This document shows, one piece after another, positions 1-9,044 of a stretch of 64,000 bases of DNA (positions are counted from its first letter, which is position 1; the number at the start of each line of letters is the position of its first letter). A program made the position numbers and the translations under genes. This DNA is from an uncultured SAR116 cluster alpha proteobacterium. GTDB taxonomy: Bacteria; Pseudomonadota; Alphaproteobacteria; Puniceispirillales; GCA-002684695. The stretch spans positions 1 to 64,000 of the forward strand of contig CACMFN010000003.1 in the NCBI GenBank assembly GCA_902612965.1, read 5' to 3'. The notes beneath the pieces are model-generated. The model saw only the letters and a list, made by a program, of their open reading frames with translations, did no database searches and was not told the origin of the DNA.

Positions 1-48
1 TTATTAATAATAACAGTCAAACTTAATATTATTCAAGGTTAAAATATC

Positions 49-1158
49 ATGCATCAACCTACTATTTCTGGCTCTTCTAGAATAAGGAGAACTCCATACT
101 CTAAAAGAGTAGAAGAAGCAGGTGTTAAGTCATACAGTGTATACAATCATATGTTGTTACCCACGGTATTCGATACTTTGGAAAATGACTATCATCATTT
201 AAAAACAGCTGTTCAAGTTTGGGATGTATCAGTTGAGAGACAAATAGAAATAATAGGCCCAGATGCAACAAAAATACTACAAATGGTGACACCAAGAGAC
301 ATCAGTAAAATGAAAGATGATCAGTGTTACTATATTCCAATGGTTGATAAGCATGGTTTAATGATAAATGATCCAGTTGCAGTAAAATTAGACAAAAATA
401 GATACTGGATTTCAATAGCAGACTCGGATGTAATTTATTATTTTAAAGGCTTAGCTGAAGGAATGGGATTAAATGTAAATATCTTTGAATCTGATGTGAA
501 TATAATCTCTATACAAGGCCCAAAATCAAAAATTTTGATCGAAAGAATGTTTGGAAAAGAAATTTCAGAATTAAAATTTTTTAGGCATGGAAAAGTTTTC
601 TTCAATGGCAAGAAAATGATTGTTGCTAGGTCAGGCTGGTCTCATCAAATGTGTTTTGAAGTATATGTAGATGGATCTATGAATGGCCAAGATATGTGGG
701 ACAAATTTTTTAGTTTAGGTAATGATCTAGACGTAAGGGCAGGGTGTCCAAATTTGATAGAACGTATTGAAAGTGGATTATTATCATATGGAAATGACGT
801 AAATCAAACAAATACACCATATGAGGCTGGTTTAGGAAAATTTTTATCTTCTGGTGTGAGCGAAGGTTGCTTAGCTTATGATATTTTGCGAACAAAAACT
901 GAGCCTCAAAGACTTATAAAGCCCATTGAGATTACAGGTGAGCCTATTAAACCGATAACCTATAGCCTACAAGTTTTAAATTCTAACGGTGAAGTGGTTG
1001 GACAGATTACATCTGCAGCATGGTCACCTGATTTTAAAGTAAATGTTGCAATTGGTATGATTGATAGGGAATACTGGAATGAAAAAAATAGTTTATTTCT
1101 GAACTTAACTAAAAATGATAAGAGACAAATTATTATTAATGATAAATTCTGGAGTTGA
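49..1158 (+). CDS. dmdA: Dimethylsulfoniopropionate demethylase DmdA
   Basis: GcvT-fold enzyme that moves one S-methyl group of DMSP to tetrahydrofolate, leaving methylmercaptopropionate. At 369 aa it has the usual length of the SAR11 enzyme. As I remember the SAR11 protein, long blocks match it: YNHMLLPT at residues 32-39, DYHHLKT at 47-53, the TPRDxSKM block at 81-88, and GCPNLIERIESGLLSYGND at 232-250. These go well beyond generic glycine-cleavage T-protein similarity. It lies 27 bases before a CitE-family lyase and is probably the first gene of an operon. The segment around residues 195-205 (SGWSHQMCFE) is less conserved than the rest. The alternative is a DmdA-like aminomethyltransferase of other specificity, which I consider less likely. 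Confidence 0.83.
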   Translation: MHQPTISGSSRIRRTPYSKRVEEAGVKSYSVYNHMLLPTVFDTLENDYHHLKTAVQVWDVSVERQIEIIGPDATKILQMVTPRDISKMKDDQCYYIPMVDKHGLMINDPVAVKLDKNRYWISIADSDVIYYFKGLAEGMGLNVNIFESDVNIISIQGPKSKILIERMFGKEISELKFFRHGKVFFNGKKMIVARSGWSHQMCFEVYVDGSMNGQDMWDKFFSLGNDLDVRAGCPNLIERIESGLLSYGNDVNQTNTPYEAGLGKFLSSGVSEGCLAYDILRTKTEPQRLIKPIEITGEPIKPITYSLQVLNSNGEVVGQITSAAWSPDFKVNVAIGMIDREYWNEKNSLFLNLTKNDKRQIIINDKFWS

Positions 1159-1185
1159 AATAAATAAATTATATTTGGAGGTTCT

Positions 1186-2040
1186 ATGGATTATTCAAAA
1201 ATAAGACCTAGACGGAGTTTTATCTTCACACCTGGTTTGAAACCTGAAATGTTTCCAAAAGCGGTTGCTTCTGGAGCTGATATAGTTTGTATTGAGCTCG
1301 AAGATGGAATTGCTATGCATGATAAAGATGAAGCAAGGGCCACAACAATAAAAGCATTAAAGACATTAGACACAAATGTAAGTACTGAAATAGTTGTTAG
1401 AATAAACTGCCAAAGAACAAAACACGGATTATTAGATTTAGAGGCATTTGTTTCGAGTGGCATAGATTTAAAAGCTATTATGCTTCCAAAAGTTCAGTCC
1501 CCAGACGAAATAAAATTAATTGATGACCTTCTTACAGATGCACAATTAAAAACAGAATTACATGTTATAATGGAAACTAATCAGGCACTTGAAAGTATTT
1601 ATGATATTGCACTATCAAGTAAAAGAATAGCTGCATTATTTTTTGGTGGTGTTGATATGGCAGCTGATTTAAGGTGTGAGAATACCTGGGAAAATTTATT
1701 ATTTGCAAGATCTAAAATAGTTCATGCGGCAGCGAGTGCAGGCATAGATGTTTTAGATGTGCCGTATCTAGATTTAGAAAATATGGATGGTATGAAGAAA
1801 GAAGCCATACTAGCTAAAAATCTGGGCTTTAGTGGCAAAGGTTCAATACACCCCAAACAAATCAAAATACTTAACGATGTATTTACTCCATCAGAAACTG
1901 AAATTAAACAAGCAGAAAAAATCGTAGATGAGTTTGAAAAATCTGGAAAGGGACTTCTTGTAATTGACGGGAAGTTAATTGAAAAACCAGTTTTGCGTGA
2001 AATGCAAAGAAAACTTTCCATCGCTAAAAGACTAAAATAA
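1186..2040 (+). CDS. HpcH/HpaI/CitE-family acyl-CoA lyase
   Basis: Member of the CitE-like TIM-barrel lyase family (malyl-CoA, beta-methylmalyl-CoA and citramalyl-CoA lyases), 284 aa. Family marks are the start RRSFIFTPGLKPEMFPKA, the acidic ELEDG segment near residue 37, the substrate-binding arginine in VVRIN, a glutamate in IMETNQAL, the metal-ligand aspartate in FFGGVDMAADL, and the C-terminal GKGSIHPKQI block. A strong Shine-Dalgarno sequence, GGAGG at 1177-1181, fixes the start. It sits between dmdA and a malonyl-CoA synthetase, so an acyl-CoA made by its neighbours may be its substrate. The exact substrate cannot be read from the sequence. Confidence 0.78.
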   Translation: MDYSKIRPRRSFIFTPGLKPEMFPKAVASGADIVCIELEDGIAMHDKDEARATTIKALKTLDTNVSTEIVVRINCQRTKHGLLDLEAFVSSGIDLKAIMLPKVQSPDEIKLIDDLLTDAQLKTELHVIMETNQALESIYDIALSSKRIAALFFGGVDMAADLRCENTWENLLFARSKIVHAAASAGIDVLDVPYLDLENMDGMKKEAILAKNLGFSGKGSIHPKQIKILNDVFTPSETEIKQAEKIVDEFEKSGKGLLVIDGKLIEKPVLREMQRKLSIAKRLK

Positions 2041-2067
2041 ATTTCATAATTTTTATGTTTTAATATT

Positions 2068-3564
2068 ATGTCAGAAAATTTTTTGAATGATCAACTTTTT
2101 TCGAATTTTGAGAAATCAGAAAAAATTTTTATACAAACAGAGAACAGTCAATATTCATTTAAAGAGTTTAATCAACTCTGTAATAAAATTGCTAATTTTT
2201 TATTAGTTTCAAAAATTAAAGCAAATGATAGGGTCTTAGTAAAATTAGAGAAGTCTGTAATTTGTTTAGCTATTTACATAGCTACTATTAGAGCTGGATG
2301 TATTTATATTCCTGTAAATACAAGTTATACACCTCCTGAAATTGATTACTTTATTGAAAATTCAAAACCTTCATTATTTATAGCAAATTATGAGAGTATT
2401 AAAAAAATCTCAAATAAAAATATTAAGACTGCTCAATTAGAAAATGATTTATCCGGACCATTCTTAGAAAAAGTAGAGTCTCAAAAAAATATATTTGAGC
2501 CAATTAAAAGAGATAAAGATGACATTGCGTCTATTTTATATACTTCGGGTACAACCGGAAGATCAAAAGGGGCTATGCTTACTCATAATAATTTAGTTTC
2601 AAATACTAAATCACTTTTTAAAATATGGAAATTTTCTGATAATGATATTTTGCTTCATGCATTACCAATATATCACATTCACGGGCTGTTTGTTGCTTTT
2701 AATATCTGTTTATTTAGTGGTGCTAAAATCAATTTTCTTGAAAAATTTGAATTAGAAACAGTTATAGAGAAATTGCCAAAATCAACAGTTATGATGGGTG
2801 TACCCACATACTATACGCGGATGCTTCAAAGCCAAAATTTAAATCATTCATTAACCAAAAATATAAGGTTATTTATTTCCGGTTCAGCGCCTCTTCTTTC
2901 TGAGACACATAAAGAATTTGAAAGCAAGACAGGTCATAAAATTCTTGAAAGGTATGGTATGACAGAAACAAATATGAATACCTCAAATCCATATGATGGA
3001 GAAAGAAAAGCTGGAACGGTTGGCTTTCCTTTGCCAGGAATTAATGTCCGGATAACTAACCCTAAGAATGGTGAAAAGTTAGGTGTTGATAAAATTGGGA
3101 TGATAGAAATAAAAGGGAGTAATGTCTTTTCTGGATATTGGAAAATGAAAAAACAAACTAATAGCAGCTTTACAAAAGACGGTTTCTTTGTAACAGGTGA
3201 TTTAGGAAAATTTTCTTCTGATGGATATCTGTCAATTATAGGACGAGATAAAGATTTAATTATTTCTGGTGGCTTAAATGTTTACCCCAAAGAAGTAGAG
3301 CTATTATTAGATCAAAATCCTAATGTAAAGGAATCTGCAGTTATTGGTGTTCCTCATAGAGATTTTGGGGAAGCGGTTGTTGCAATAATAGTAGCTGATA
3401 ATAAAAAAAATCTGGAAATTGAAATAACCAGTTCAATAAAAAACAAATTGGCAAATTTCAAAAAACCAAAAAAAATTATATTTATTTCGGAACTACCTAG
3501 AAATGCTATGGGAAAAGTGCAAAAGCAGAAACTAAGAAATATTTACAATAATCTTTTTGATTAA
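2068..3564 (+). CDS. matB: Malonyl-CoA synthetase (MatB-type AMP-forming ligase)
   Basis: AMP-forming acyl-CoA synthetase, 498 aa, the normal MatB length. The P-loop-like motif is YTSGTTGRSKGAMLTHNN near residues 160-180. The block ERYGMTETNMNTSNPYDGER is diagnostic of malonyl/methylmalonyl-CoA synthetases, where the arginine binds the second carboxylate. GYWKM, TGDLGKF and the C-terminal catalytic lysine in PRNAMGKVQK follow the same pattern. It should activate malonate or methylmalonate to the CoA ester. A malonyl-CoA decarboxylase lies at 16078-17400, giving a possible malonate-to-acetyl-CoA route split over two loci. It overlaps the next gene by one base (TAATG). Confidence 0.85.
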   Translation: MSENFLNDQLFSNFEKSEKIFIQTENSQYSFKEFNQLCNKIANFLLVSKIKANDRVLVKLEKSVICLAIYIATIRAGCIYIPVNTSYTPPEIDYFIENSKPSLFIANYESIKKISNKNIKTAQLENDLSGPFLEKVESQKNIFEPIKRDKDDIASILYTSGTTGRSKGAMLTHNNLVSNTKSLFKIWKFSDNDILLHALPIYHIHGLFVAFNICLFSGAKINFLEKFELETVIEKLPKSTVMMGVPTYYTRMLQSQNLNHSLTKNIRLFISGSAPLLSETHKEFESKTGHKILERYGMTETNMNTSNPYDGERKAGTVGFPLPGINVRITNPKNGEKLGVDKIGMIEIKGSNVFSGYWKMKKQTNSSFTKDGFFVTGDLGKFSSDGYLSIIGRDKDLIISGGLNVYPKEVELLLDQNPNVKESAVIGVPHRDFGEAVVAIIVADNKKNLEIEITSSIKNKLANFKKPKKIIFISELPRNAMGKVQKQKLRNIYNNLFD

Positions 3565-4505
3565 TGAAAAAAATATTTAAAAATTTAACACCTGAATTAC
3601 AAGGTGGTTTATTAATCATTTTAGCTTTTGTTGTAATTGGTCCTAATGATGTTCTTATACCATTCATTTCTAAAGAAAGTAGTCTTTGGCAGTTTCATTT
3701 TTCAAGAAGTATAATTGTAATTAGCTTATTACTAATCTGGATATATTTAAGTTCTAAAAAGATATTTATATATAGTTTACGTAATGTTTTTTTAAGAAGT
3801 GTCTTGTATACTAGTTCAATGCTAATTTATTTTGGCTGTCTATCATTTTTGCCAATAGCTATAGTTGGAGCAGGTATGTTTACTTCTCCTATTTTTGTTT
3901 TGTTGATTTCCTATTTTTTTTATAATGAAGAAATTGGAGTTAGAAGAATTTCAGCTGTACTAATAGGAAGTATCGGCGTTTGGGTTATATTAGATCCTCT
4001 TAGTGAACAATTTTCATACTTTAATTTTCTTCCAATTATTGGTGGAATTTTTTTAGCCATGGGTAACGTTACGACATGGCGATTATGTTCAAAGGAAAGC
4101 CCCTTAACTTTGACAGTATTCTTTTTTTCTATAATTGGATTTTTTGGTTTGTTAGGAATTATCTATTTTAGTTTTTTTAATGTAAATCCTGAAGATTTTA
4201 ATGTGCCACCTTTCTTTATAGGTGGTTGGTCAAATGGATCGATTGTTTTATGGATATTAATCTTTATTCAATCGATTGGAAGTATGATTGGTATATGGTT
4301 GTTAACTAAAGCCTATCAAATGGCCGATACAAGTTATTTAAATGTTTTTGAGTATTCTTTTTTTATCTTTGCTGGTTTAGCAGGATGGATAATTTTAGGA
4401 CAATCAATTACAAATTTTGAGCTATTAGGAATTTTTTTAATAATTATTGCTGGAATTATTGTTTCATTGGCTGGTAAAAAAAAACCAACTAGTCTCAAGA
4501 ATTAA
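3564..4505 (+). CDS. EamA-family (DMT superfamily) membrane transporter
   Basis: Inner-membrane protein of 313 aa with about ten hydrophobic segments arranged as two repeated halves, typical of EamA drug/metabolite transporters. The start codon shares its A with the matB stop codon, so the two are probably translationally coupled. The substrate is unknown; position suggests an organic acid or a sulfur/C1 metabolite of the dmdA-citE-matB group, but that is inference. It is one of five EamA genes in this window. Confidence 0.8.
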   Translation: MKKIFKNLTPELQGGLLIILAFVVIGPNDVLIPFISKESSLWQFHFSRSIIVISLLLIWIYLSSKKIFIYSLRNVFLRSVLYTSSMLIYFGCLSFLPIAIVGAGMFTSPIFVLLISYFFYNEEIGVRRISAVLIGSIGVWVILDPLSEQFSYFNFLPIIGGIFLAMGNVTTWRLCSKESPLTLTVFFFSIIGFFGLLGIIYFSFFNVNPEDFNVPPFFIGGWSNGSIVLWILIFIQSIGSMIGIWLLTKAYQMADTSYLNVFEYSFFIFAGLAGWIILGQSITNFELLGIFLIIIAGIIVSLAGKKKPTSLKN

Positions 4506-4589
4506 CTATTATTTAAATATTGGTATAATTGCTTTGCTCTTTATGCTAATCAAACTAAAATTATTGTTTGTATAATTGGAGACAAATAA

Positions 4590-5486
4590 ATGTGTGGAAT
4601 TGTTGGAATTTTTCTTAAAAATAAAGAGTTACATTCTCAGCTTGGCAGTCTCTTTAGTCCTATGTTAACTGAAATGGGTGATAGAGGTCCTGACAGTTCT
4701 GGATTTGCAATTTATAGAGATAAAATTGAGGATGAATTTAAGGTTACTTTACATTCTTCATCTAAAAACCTCAATTGGAAAGAAGTTGAAAAGTTGATTA
4801 ATAGCAAATTGAAGCTTTCAATCAAAATCTCAAAGATTTCATCACATGCTATTTTTAAAACAAAGCTTGAGCCTGAAGAAATAAGGAAATTTATCAACTC
4901 AAATTTTAAAGATATAAACATAACCAGTGTAGGGAAAAGTCTTGAAATTTATAAAGAGGTTGGCATGCCCTTAGATGTTTTAGAACAGTTTAATGTTATA
5001 AATATGATTGGAAGTCACATGATAGGACATACAAGGATGGCAACTGAAAGTGCAGTAACTACTGAAGGTGCACATCCATTTAACACAGGTTCTGATTTAT
5101 GTTTGGTTCATAATGGTTCTTTATCAAATCATAATGATTTAAGAAAATGGCTATTCAAAGAAAAAGGAATTGTTTTTCAGACTGAGAATGATAGTGAGGT
5201 AGCAGCTGGTTATATTTCATTTAAAATGGAAGAGGGATTAAGCTTAAAAGAGGCCCTCGAGAATGCCTTAGATGACTTAGATGGTTTTTACACTTTTGCC
5301 GTTGGTACTAAAAATGGGTTTGCAATCTTAAGAGATAGAATTGCATGTAAACCTGCAGTTATTGCAGAAACAGATGACTGGGTTGGAATGGCTTCTGAAT
5401 TTAGAGCACTGTCAAGGTTGCCGAATATCTCTAACGCTAATGTTTGGGAACCAAGTCCTGGAAAGGTTTACAGTTGGGGTGCGTAA
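4590..5486 (+). CDS. mgsA: Class II glutamine amidotransferase subunit of N-methylglutamate synthase (MgsA/GlxB type)
   Basis: N-terminal-nucleophile glutaminase domain like the first domain of glutamate synthase. The protein starts MCGIVGIF, so Cys2 is the expected nucleophile; RGPDSSGF, GHTRMAT and the VHNGSLSNHNDLR segment are PurF/GltB-class signatures. At 298 aa it is only the amidotransferase domain. The other glutamate synthase domains are encoded by the next two genes, the split arrangement of mgsABC (also called glxBCD). With the GMAS-type gene at 7528, a role in N-methylglutamate synthesis from monomethylamine is the best reading. TTGGAG lies at 4576-4581 ahead of the ATG. A role in ordinary glutamate metabolism remains possible. 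Confidence 0.78.
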   Translation: MCGIVGIFLKNKELHSQLGSLFSPMLTEMGDRGPDSSGFAIYRDKIEDEFKVTLHSSSKNLNWKEVEKLINSKLKLSIKISKISSHAIFKTKLEPEEIRKFINSNFKDINITSVGKSLEIYKEVGMPLDVLEQFNVINMIGSHMIGHTRMATESAVTTEGAHPFNTGSDLCLVHNGSLSNHNDLRKWLFKEKGIVFQTENDSEVAAGYISFKMEEGLSLKEALENALDDLDGFYTFAVGTKNGFAILRDRIACKPAVIAETDDWVGMASEFRALSRLPNISNANVWEPSPGKVYSWGA

Positions 5487-6175
5487 TGGATGAAACAAAA
5501 AAAATTGATTTAAAAAATACAGAAGTTAGAGAATTGAATAGGATGCTCCAGAAAAGAGATGGAAATAACTTTAATTATTTCAACATAATCAATCCAATGG
5601 GCGCCCACGCAATTGCTACGGGTTTAGATAATGAAATTGATGTGCTAATTGATGGCCATGTTGGTTACTACTGCGCAGGAATGAACCAACAGTCAATCGT
5701 TACAATAAATGGAAATGCAGGTGTTGGTGTAGCAGAAAATATGATGAGCGGTAAGGTTGTAGTTAAAGGTGACGCTAGCCAGTCTGCGGGTGCAACAGGG
5801 CATGGAGGATTGTTAGTGATTAATGGGAATGCATCAGCCCGATGTGGAATTTCCATGAAAGGAATAGACATTGTAGTTGGTGGATCAGTTGGACATAATT
5901 CTGCTTTTATGGCTCAAGCTGGTAATTTAGTAATTTGTGGAGATGCTGAAGATGGTCTTGGTGACTCTATTTATGAGACTGTTATTTATATAAAAGGAAA
6001 TTACGGAAAACTTGGTGCAGATTGTATTGAAAAAGAAATGAACGAGAAGCATTTTTTAAGACTTGAGAAATTACTAGATAAGGCAAATATAAAAGATGAT
6101 CCAAAAAAATTTAAAAGACTAGGGTCGGCCAGAAAACTGTATAATTTTGATGTGAAAAATATAGATGGTTATTAA
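5486..6175 (+). CDS. mgsB: GXGXG-domain subunit of N-methylglutamate synthase (MgsB/GlxC type)
   Basis: Protein of 229 aa matching the C-terminal GXGXG beta-helix domain of glutamate synthase. Repeated glycine turns are visible: GHVGYYCAGMNQQ, NGNAGVGVAENMMSG, GDASQSAGATGHGGLL, GSVGHNSAFMAQAGN and GDAEDGLGDSIYE. The start at 5486 (MDETKKID) is preferred because its ATG overlaps the mgsA stop as TAATG; the same frame also opens at 5444 inside mgsA. Sixteen bases separate it from mgsC. It presumably forms the structural middle of the three-subunit complex. Confidence 0.78.
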   Translation: MDETKKIDLKNTEVRELNRMLQKRDGNNFNYFNIINPMGAHAIATGLDNEIDVLIDGHVGYYCAGMNQQSIVTINGNAGVGVAENMMSGKVVVKGDASQSAGATGHGGLLVINGNASARCGISMKGIDIVVGGSVGHNSAFMAQAGNLVICGDAEDGLGDSIYETVIYIKGNYGKLGADCIEKEMNEKHFLRLEKLLDKANIKDDPKKFKRLGSARKLYNFDVKNIDGY

Positions 6176-6191
6176 AATAAGGATTTATTAA

Positions 6192-7505
6192 ATGAGAAAA
6201 AACTCTAATGGACGAGAATCGTACTTATTTGATCGAGCGACAATCGCAGACATTCAAAAAGCTGCTAGTGATGGAATTTACAAAATCAGAGGTTTTGGTG
6301 CCAAAAGAAAGGTACCTCATTTTGATGATTTAGTTTTTTTAGGTGCAAGTGTTTCACGCTACCCTCTTGAGGGATATAGAGAGACGTGTGGTGCTAATGT
6401 TGATTTAGGTACAAGGTTTGCTGAAAAACCTCTAAGTATTGATATTCCAATTACGATTGCAGGAATGAGTTTTGGATCACTTTCTGCAAATGCAAAAGAA
6501 GCGCTTGGTCGTGGAGCATCATCAGTTGGTACAAGTACAACAACAGGTGATGGAGGGATGACTAAAGAAGAGAGAGGTCATTCTACTAAGTTAGTTTATC
6601 AATACCTGCCTTCAAGATATGGAATGAACCCAGATGATCTGCGAAAAGCTGATGCTATTGAAGTAGTCATAGGCCAGGGCGCAAAGCCTGGTGGAGGCGG
6701 TATGCTTCTTGGGCAAAAAATATCTGACAGAGTTGCTGATATGAGGACGCTACCAAAAGATATTGATCAAAGAAGTGCATGTAGACACCCTGATTGGACA
6801 GGGCCAGATGATCTTGAAATTAAAATTAGAGAGCTAAGAGAGATCACAGGTTGGAAAGTGCCAATTTATGTTAAAGTTGGCGCAACTAGAACTTATTATG
6901 ATACGCTCTTAGCTGTTAAATCGGGTGCTGATGTAATTGTTGTCGATGGCATGCAAGGTGGAACAGGTGCTACACAGGAATGCTTTATTGAACATGTCGG
7001 AATACCAACTCTTCCAGCAGTTAGAATGGCCGCTGAAGCACTAAAAGAATTAGGCATGCATAGAGAAGGCGTACAACTAATTGTCTCTGGTGGCATAAGA
7101 TCTGGGGCTGATGTAGCTAAAGCAATTGCTCTTGGAGCAGATGCTGTTTCAATAGGAACTGCAGCTTTAATTGCTTTGGGAGACAATAACCCAGATCTTG
7201 AAGAAGAGTATAATAAATTGGGAACTACTGCAGGTTTTTATGACGAATGGCAAGCAGGTGATGACCCAGCAGGCATAACAACTCAAGATGAAAAACTTGC
7301 TGCAAGATTAGACCCAAAAAAAGGTGGTGAAAAACTAGCTAATTATTTAAAAGTTTTAACTTTGGAAGCACAAACACTTGCAAGAGCTTGCGGTAAAAGT
7401 CATATTAGAAACTTAGAGCCTGAAGATTTGAATGCTTTGACACTCGAAGCTTCTGCTATGGCTAAAGTTCCTTTAGCAGGAACAGATTGGATACCGGGTA
7501 AATAA
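6192..7505 (+). CDS. mgsC: Glutamate-synthase-like FMN subunit of N-methylglutamate synthase (MgsC/GlxD type)
   Basis: Flavoprotein of 437 aa corresponding to the FMN-binding synthase domain of GltB. Family marks are GMSFGSLSANAKEALGRGA near residues 95-113, QGAKPGGGGMLLGQK, VKVGATRTYYDTLLAVKSGA, DGMQGGTGATQECFIEHVG, and SGGIRSGADVAKAIALGAD. Only one cysteine (LARACGKSH) remains where GltB has its iron-sulfur cysteine cluster, so it probably lacks that 3Fe-4S centre; I believe this is normal for the split MgsC/GlxD family. It is followed closely by the GMAS-type ligase. Confidence 0.8.
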   Translation: MRKNSNGRESYLFDRATIADIQKAASDGIYKIRGFGAKRKVPHFDDLVFLGASVSRYPLEGYRETCGANVDLGTRFAEKPLSIDIPITIAGMSFGSLSANAKEALGRGASSVGTSTTTGDGGMTKEERGHSTKLVYQYLPSRYGMNPDDLRKADAIEVVIGQGAKPGGGGMLLGQKISDRVADMRTLPKDIDQRSACRHPDWTGPDDLEIKIRELREITGWKVPIYVKVGATRTYYDTLLAVKSGADVIVVDGMQGGTGATQECFIEHVGIPTLPAVRMAAEALKELGMHREGVQLIVSGGIRSGADVAKAIALGADAVSIGTAALIALGDNNPDLEEEYNKLGTTAGFYDEWQAGDDPAGITTQDEKLAARLDPKKGGEKLANYLKVLTLEAQTLARACGKSHIRNLEPEDLNALTLEASAMAKVPLAGTDWIPGK

Positions 7506-7527
7506 AGTTAAACTATGGGAGAAAACG

Positions 7528-8835
7528 ATGGGAAGCAAATTAGAAGTTTTTGCAAAAAAAAATGGAATAAAATATTTTCTTATTAATTTTTCAGATCTTA
7601 ATGGTGTTCAAAGATCGAAATTAGTGCCTACACCGGCTATTGCTGAAATGGAAGATGAGGGTGCGGGTTTTGCAGGTTTTGCTACATTTTTAGATATGAC
7701 GCCATCTTATCCGGATATGTTTTGTTTACCGGATCCAAACTCAGTTATTCAACTCCCATGGAAAAAAGAAGTTGCTTGGGTGCCAGGAAATTTATCAATG
7801 AATGACAAATTTGTTGACCAAGCTCCAAGGGTTATACTGAGTAAGATGATACAAAAGGCTAAAGAGGCTGGATATGTGATGATGGGGGGTGTTGAACCCG
7901 AATTTATGCTGATTTCCAATGATGGAGAGAGCATATCAGATGCAAAAGATATTGCAGGAAAACCATGCTATGATCAACAAGCTCTCATGCGACGTTACGA
8001 TGTAATTTCTGAGATATGCGATAACATGATTAGTTTAGGATGGGGTACATATCAAAATGATCATGAAGACGCTAATGGTCAATTTGAAATGAATTGGGAT
8101 TATTCTGATCTAATGACTACTGCTGACAGACATTCTTTTTTCAAGTTCATGGTAAAATCAATTGCTGAAAAACATGATTTGCGCGCTACTTTTATGCCAA
8201 AACCATTTGGTCATTTAACTGGAAATGGCTGTCACATGCATATTTCTTTATGGAATAGTAAGGTTTCAAAAAATTTATTTCATGACGATAAAGGAGAATT
8301 AGGTTTGTCCTCCCTAGGTTATAACTTTTTGGGAGGTTTGATTAAAAATGCTATTGGAATGTGTGCAATTACTAATCCGACAGTAAATAGTTATAAGAGA
8401 CTTAATGCTCCTGTAACTAATTCAGGTGCGACATGGTCGCCAAATACTGTAACTTATGGTGGTAACAATAGAACCCATATGGTTCGAATTCCAGGGCCAG
8501 GAAGAATTGAGTTTAGGCTAGCTGATGGAGCCGCTAATCCATATTTGATGGCAGCTGCTATTTTAGCTTCTGGCATGGATGGAATTGAAAATAGAGTTGA
8601 TCCAGGAAAAAGATTAGATATTGATATGTATAATGAGAGTGAAAAAGCAAAAAATGCAAAAAAACTTCCATTATATCTTATTGATGCAATAAGAGAATTT
8701 CAAAGAAATAAACCTCTTAGATCTTATCTAGGCGATGAATTCTATCATGCTTATTTGAAAATTAAAAATATTGAATGGAATGATTATTCAAGAAGCCTAA
8801 CTCAATGGGAAAAAGATTTTACTTTAGATTGTTAG
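7528..8835 (+). CDS. gmaS: Gamma-glutamylmethylamide synthetase / type III glutamine-synthetase-like ligase
   Basis: Glutamine-synthetase-fold ligase, 435 aa, the length of known GMAS proteins. Metal- and ATP-site motifs are visible: EPEF at residues 123-126, NDHEDANGQFEMNW at 177-190, GNGCHMHISLW, RLNAPVTNSGATWSPN, and RIEFRLADGAANPYLM. GMAS joins methylamine to glutamate using ATP, and N-methylglutamate synthase (the three genes upstream) uses the product. GGGAGA at 7516-7521 is a good ribosome binding site. The Mgd dehydrogenase that completes methylamine oxidation is not in this window, so the pathway here may serve nitrogen assimilation, or mgd lies elsewhere. The alternative annotation is GlnT. 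Confidence 0.77.
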   Translation: MGSKLEVFAKKNGIKYFLINFSDLNGVQRSKLVPTPAIAEMEDEGAGFAGFATFLDMTPSYPDMFCLPDPNSVIQLPWKKEVAWVPGNLSMNDKFVDQAPRVILSKMIQKAKEAGYVMMGGVEPEFMLISNDGESISDAKDIAGKPCYDQQALMRRYDVISEICDNMISLGWGTYQNDHEDANGQFEMNWDYSDLMTTADRHSFFKFMVKSIAEKHDLRATFMPKPFGHLTGNGCHMHISLWNSKVSKNLFHDDKGELGLSSLGYNFLGGLIKNAIGMCAITNPTVNSYKRLNAPVTNSGATWSPNTVTYGGNNRTHMVRIPGPGRIEFRLADGAANPYLMAAAILASGMDGIENRVDPGKRLDIDMYNESEKAKNAKKLPLYLIDAIREFQRNKPLRSYLGDEFYHAYLKIKNIEWNDYSRSLTQWEKDFTLDC

Positions 8836-8899
8836 TATAAAATTTTTTAAAACTTAATTTTTAAAACTTCAATAATATTGAAAGCTTATTTGTTCGAAT

Positions 8900-8936
8900 T
8901 GCATAGCTAAATAATTTTTCTTATTAGCGTTATGCA
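8900..8936 (+). terminator. Long inverted repeat after gmaS, possible terminator
   Basis: TGCATA at 8900-8905 pairs with TATGCA at 8931-8936, and GCTAA with TTAGC inside it, with a small bulge and an AT-rich top. The next four bases are T. It could end the mgs-gmaS transcript, or be part of the 5' leader of the YccU-metY pair. It does not match a SAM riboswitch consensus I know. Confidence 0.4.
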
Positions 8937-9044
8937 TTTTCAAATAAAACATTCTGTGAATTAATTAATTTTTCAAATCAAAGTTTACATTTAAGACTTT
9001 TTTATTATAGGTTAATTTAACAAAAATTTTACCAAGGAAACAAA

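Noticed and set aside
8836-9044. Possible SAM-II or SAM-V riboswitch ahead of the metY operon
   Set aside because: The GCTAAA-like string (8906-8912) is present, but the rest of either consensus is not; the hairpin fits a terminator at least as well.
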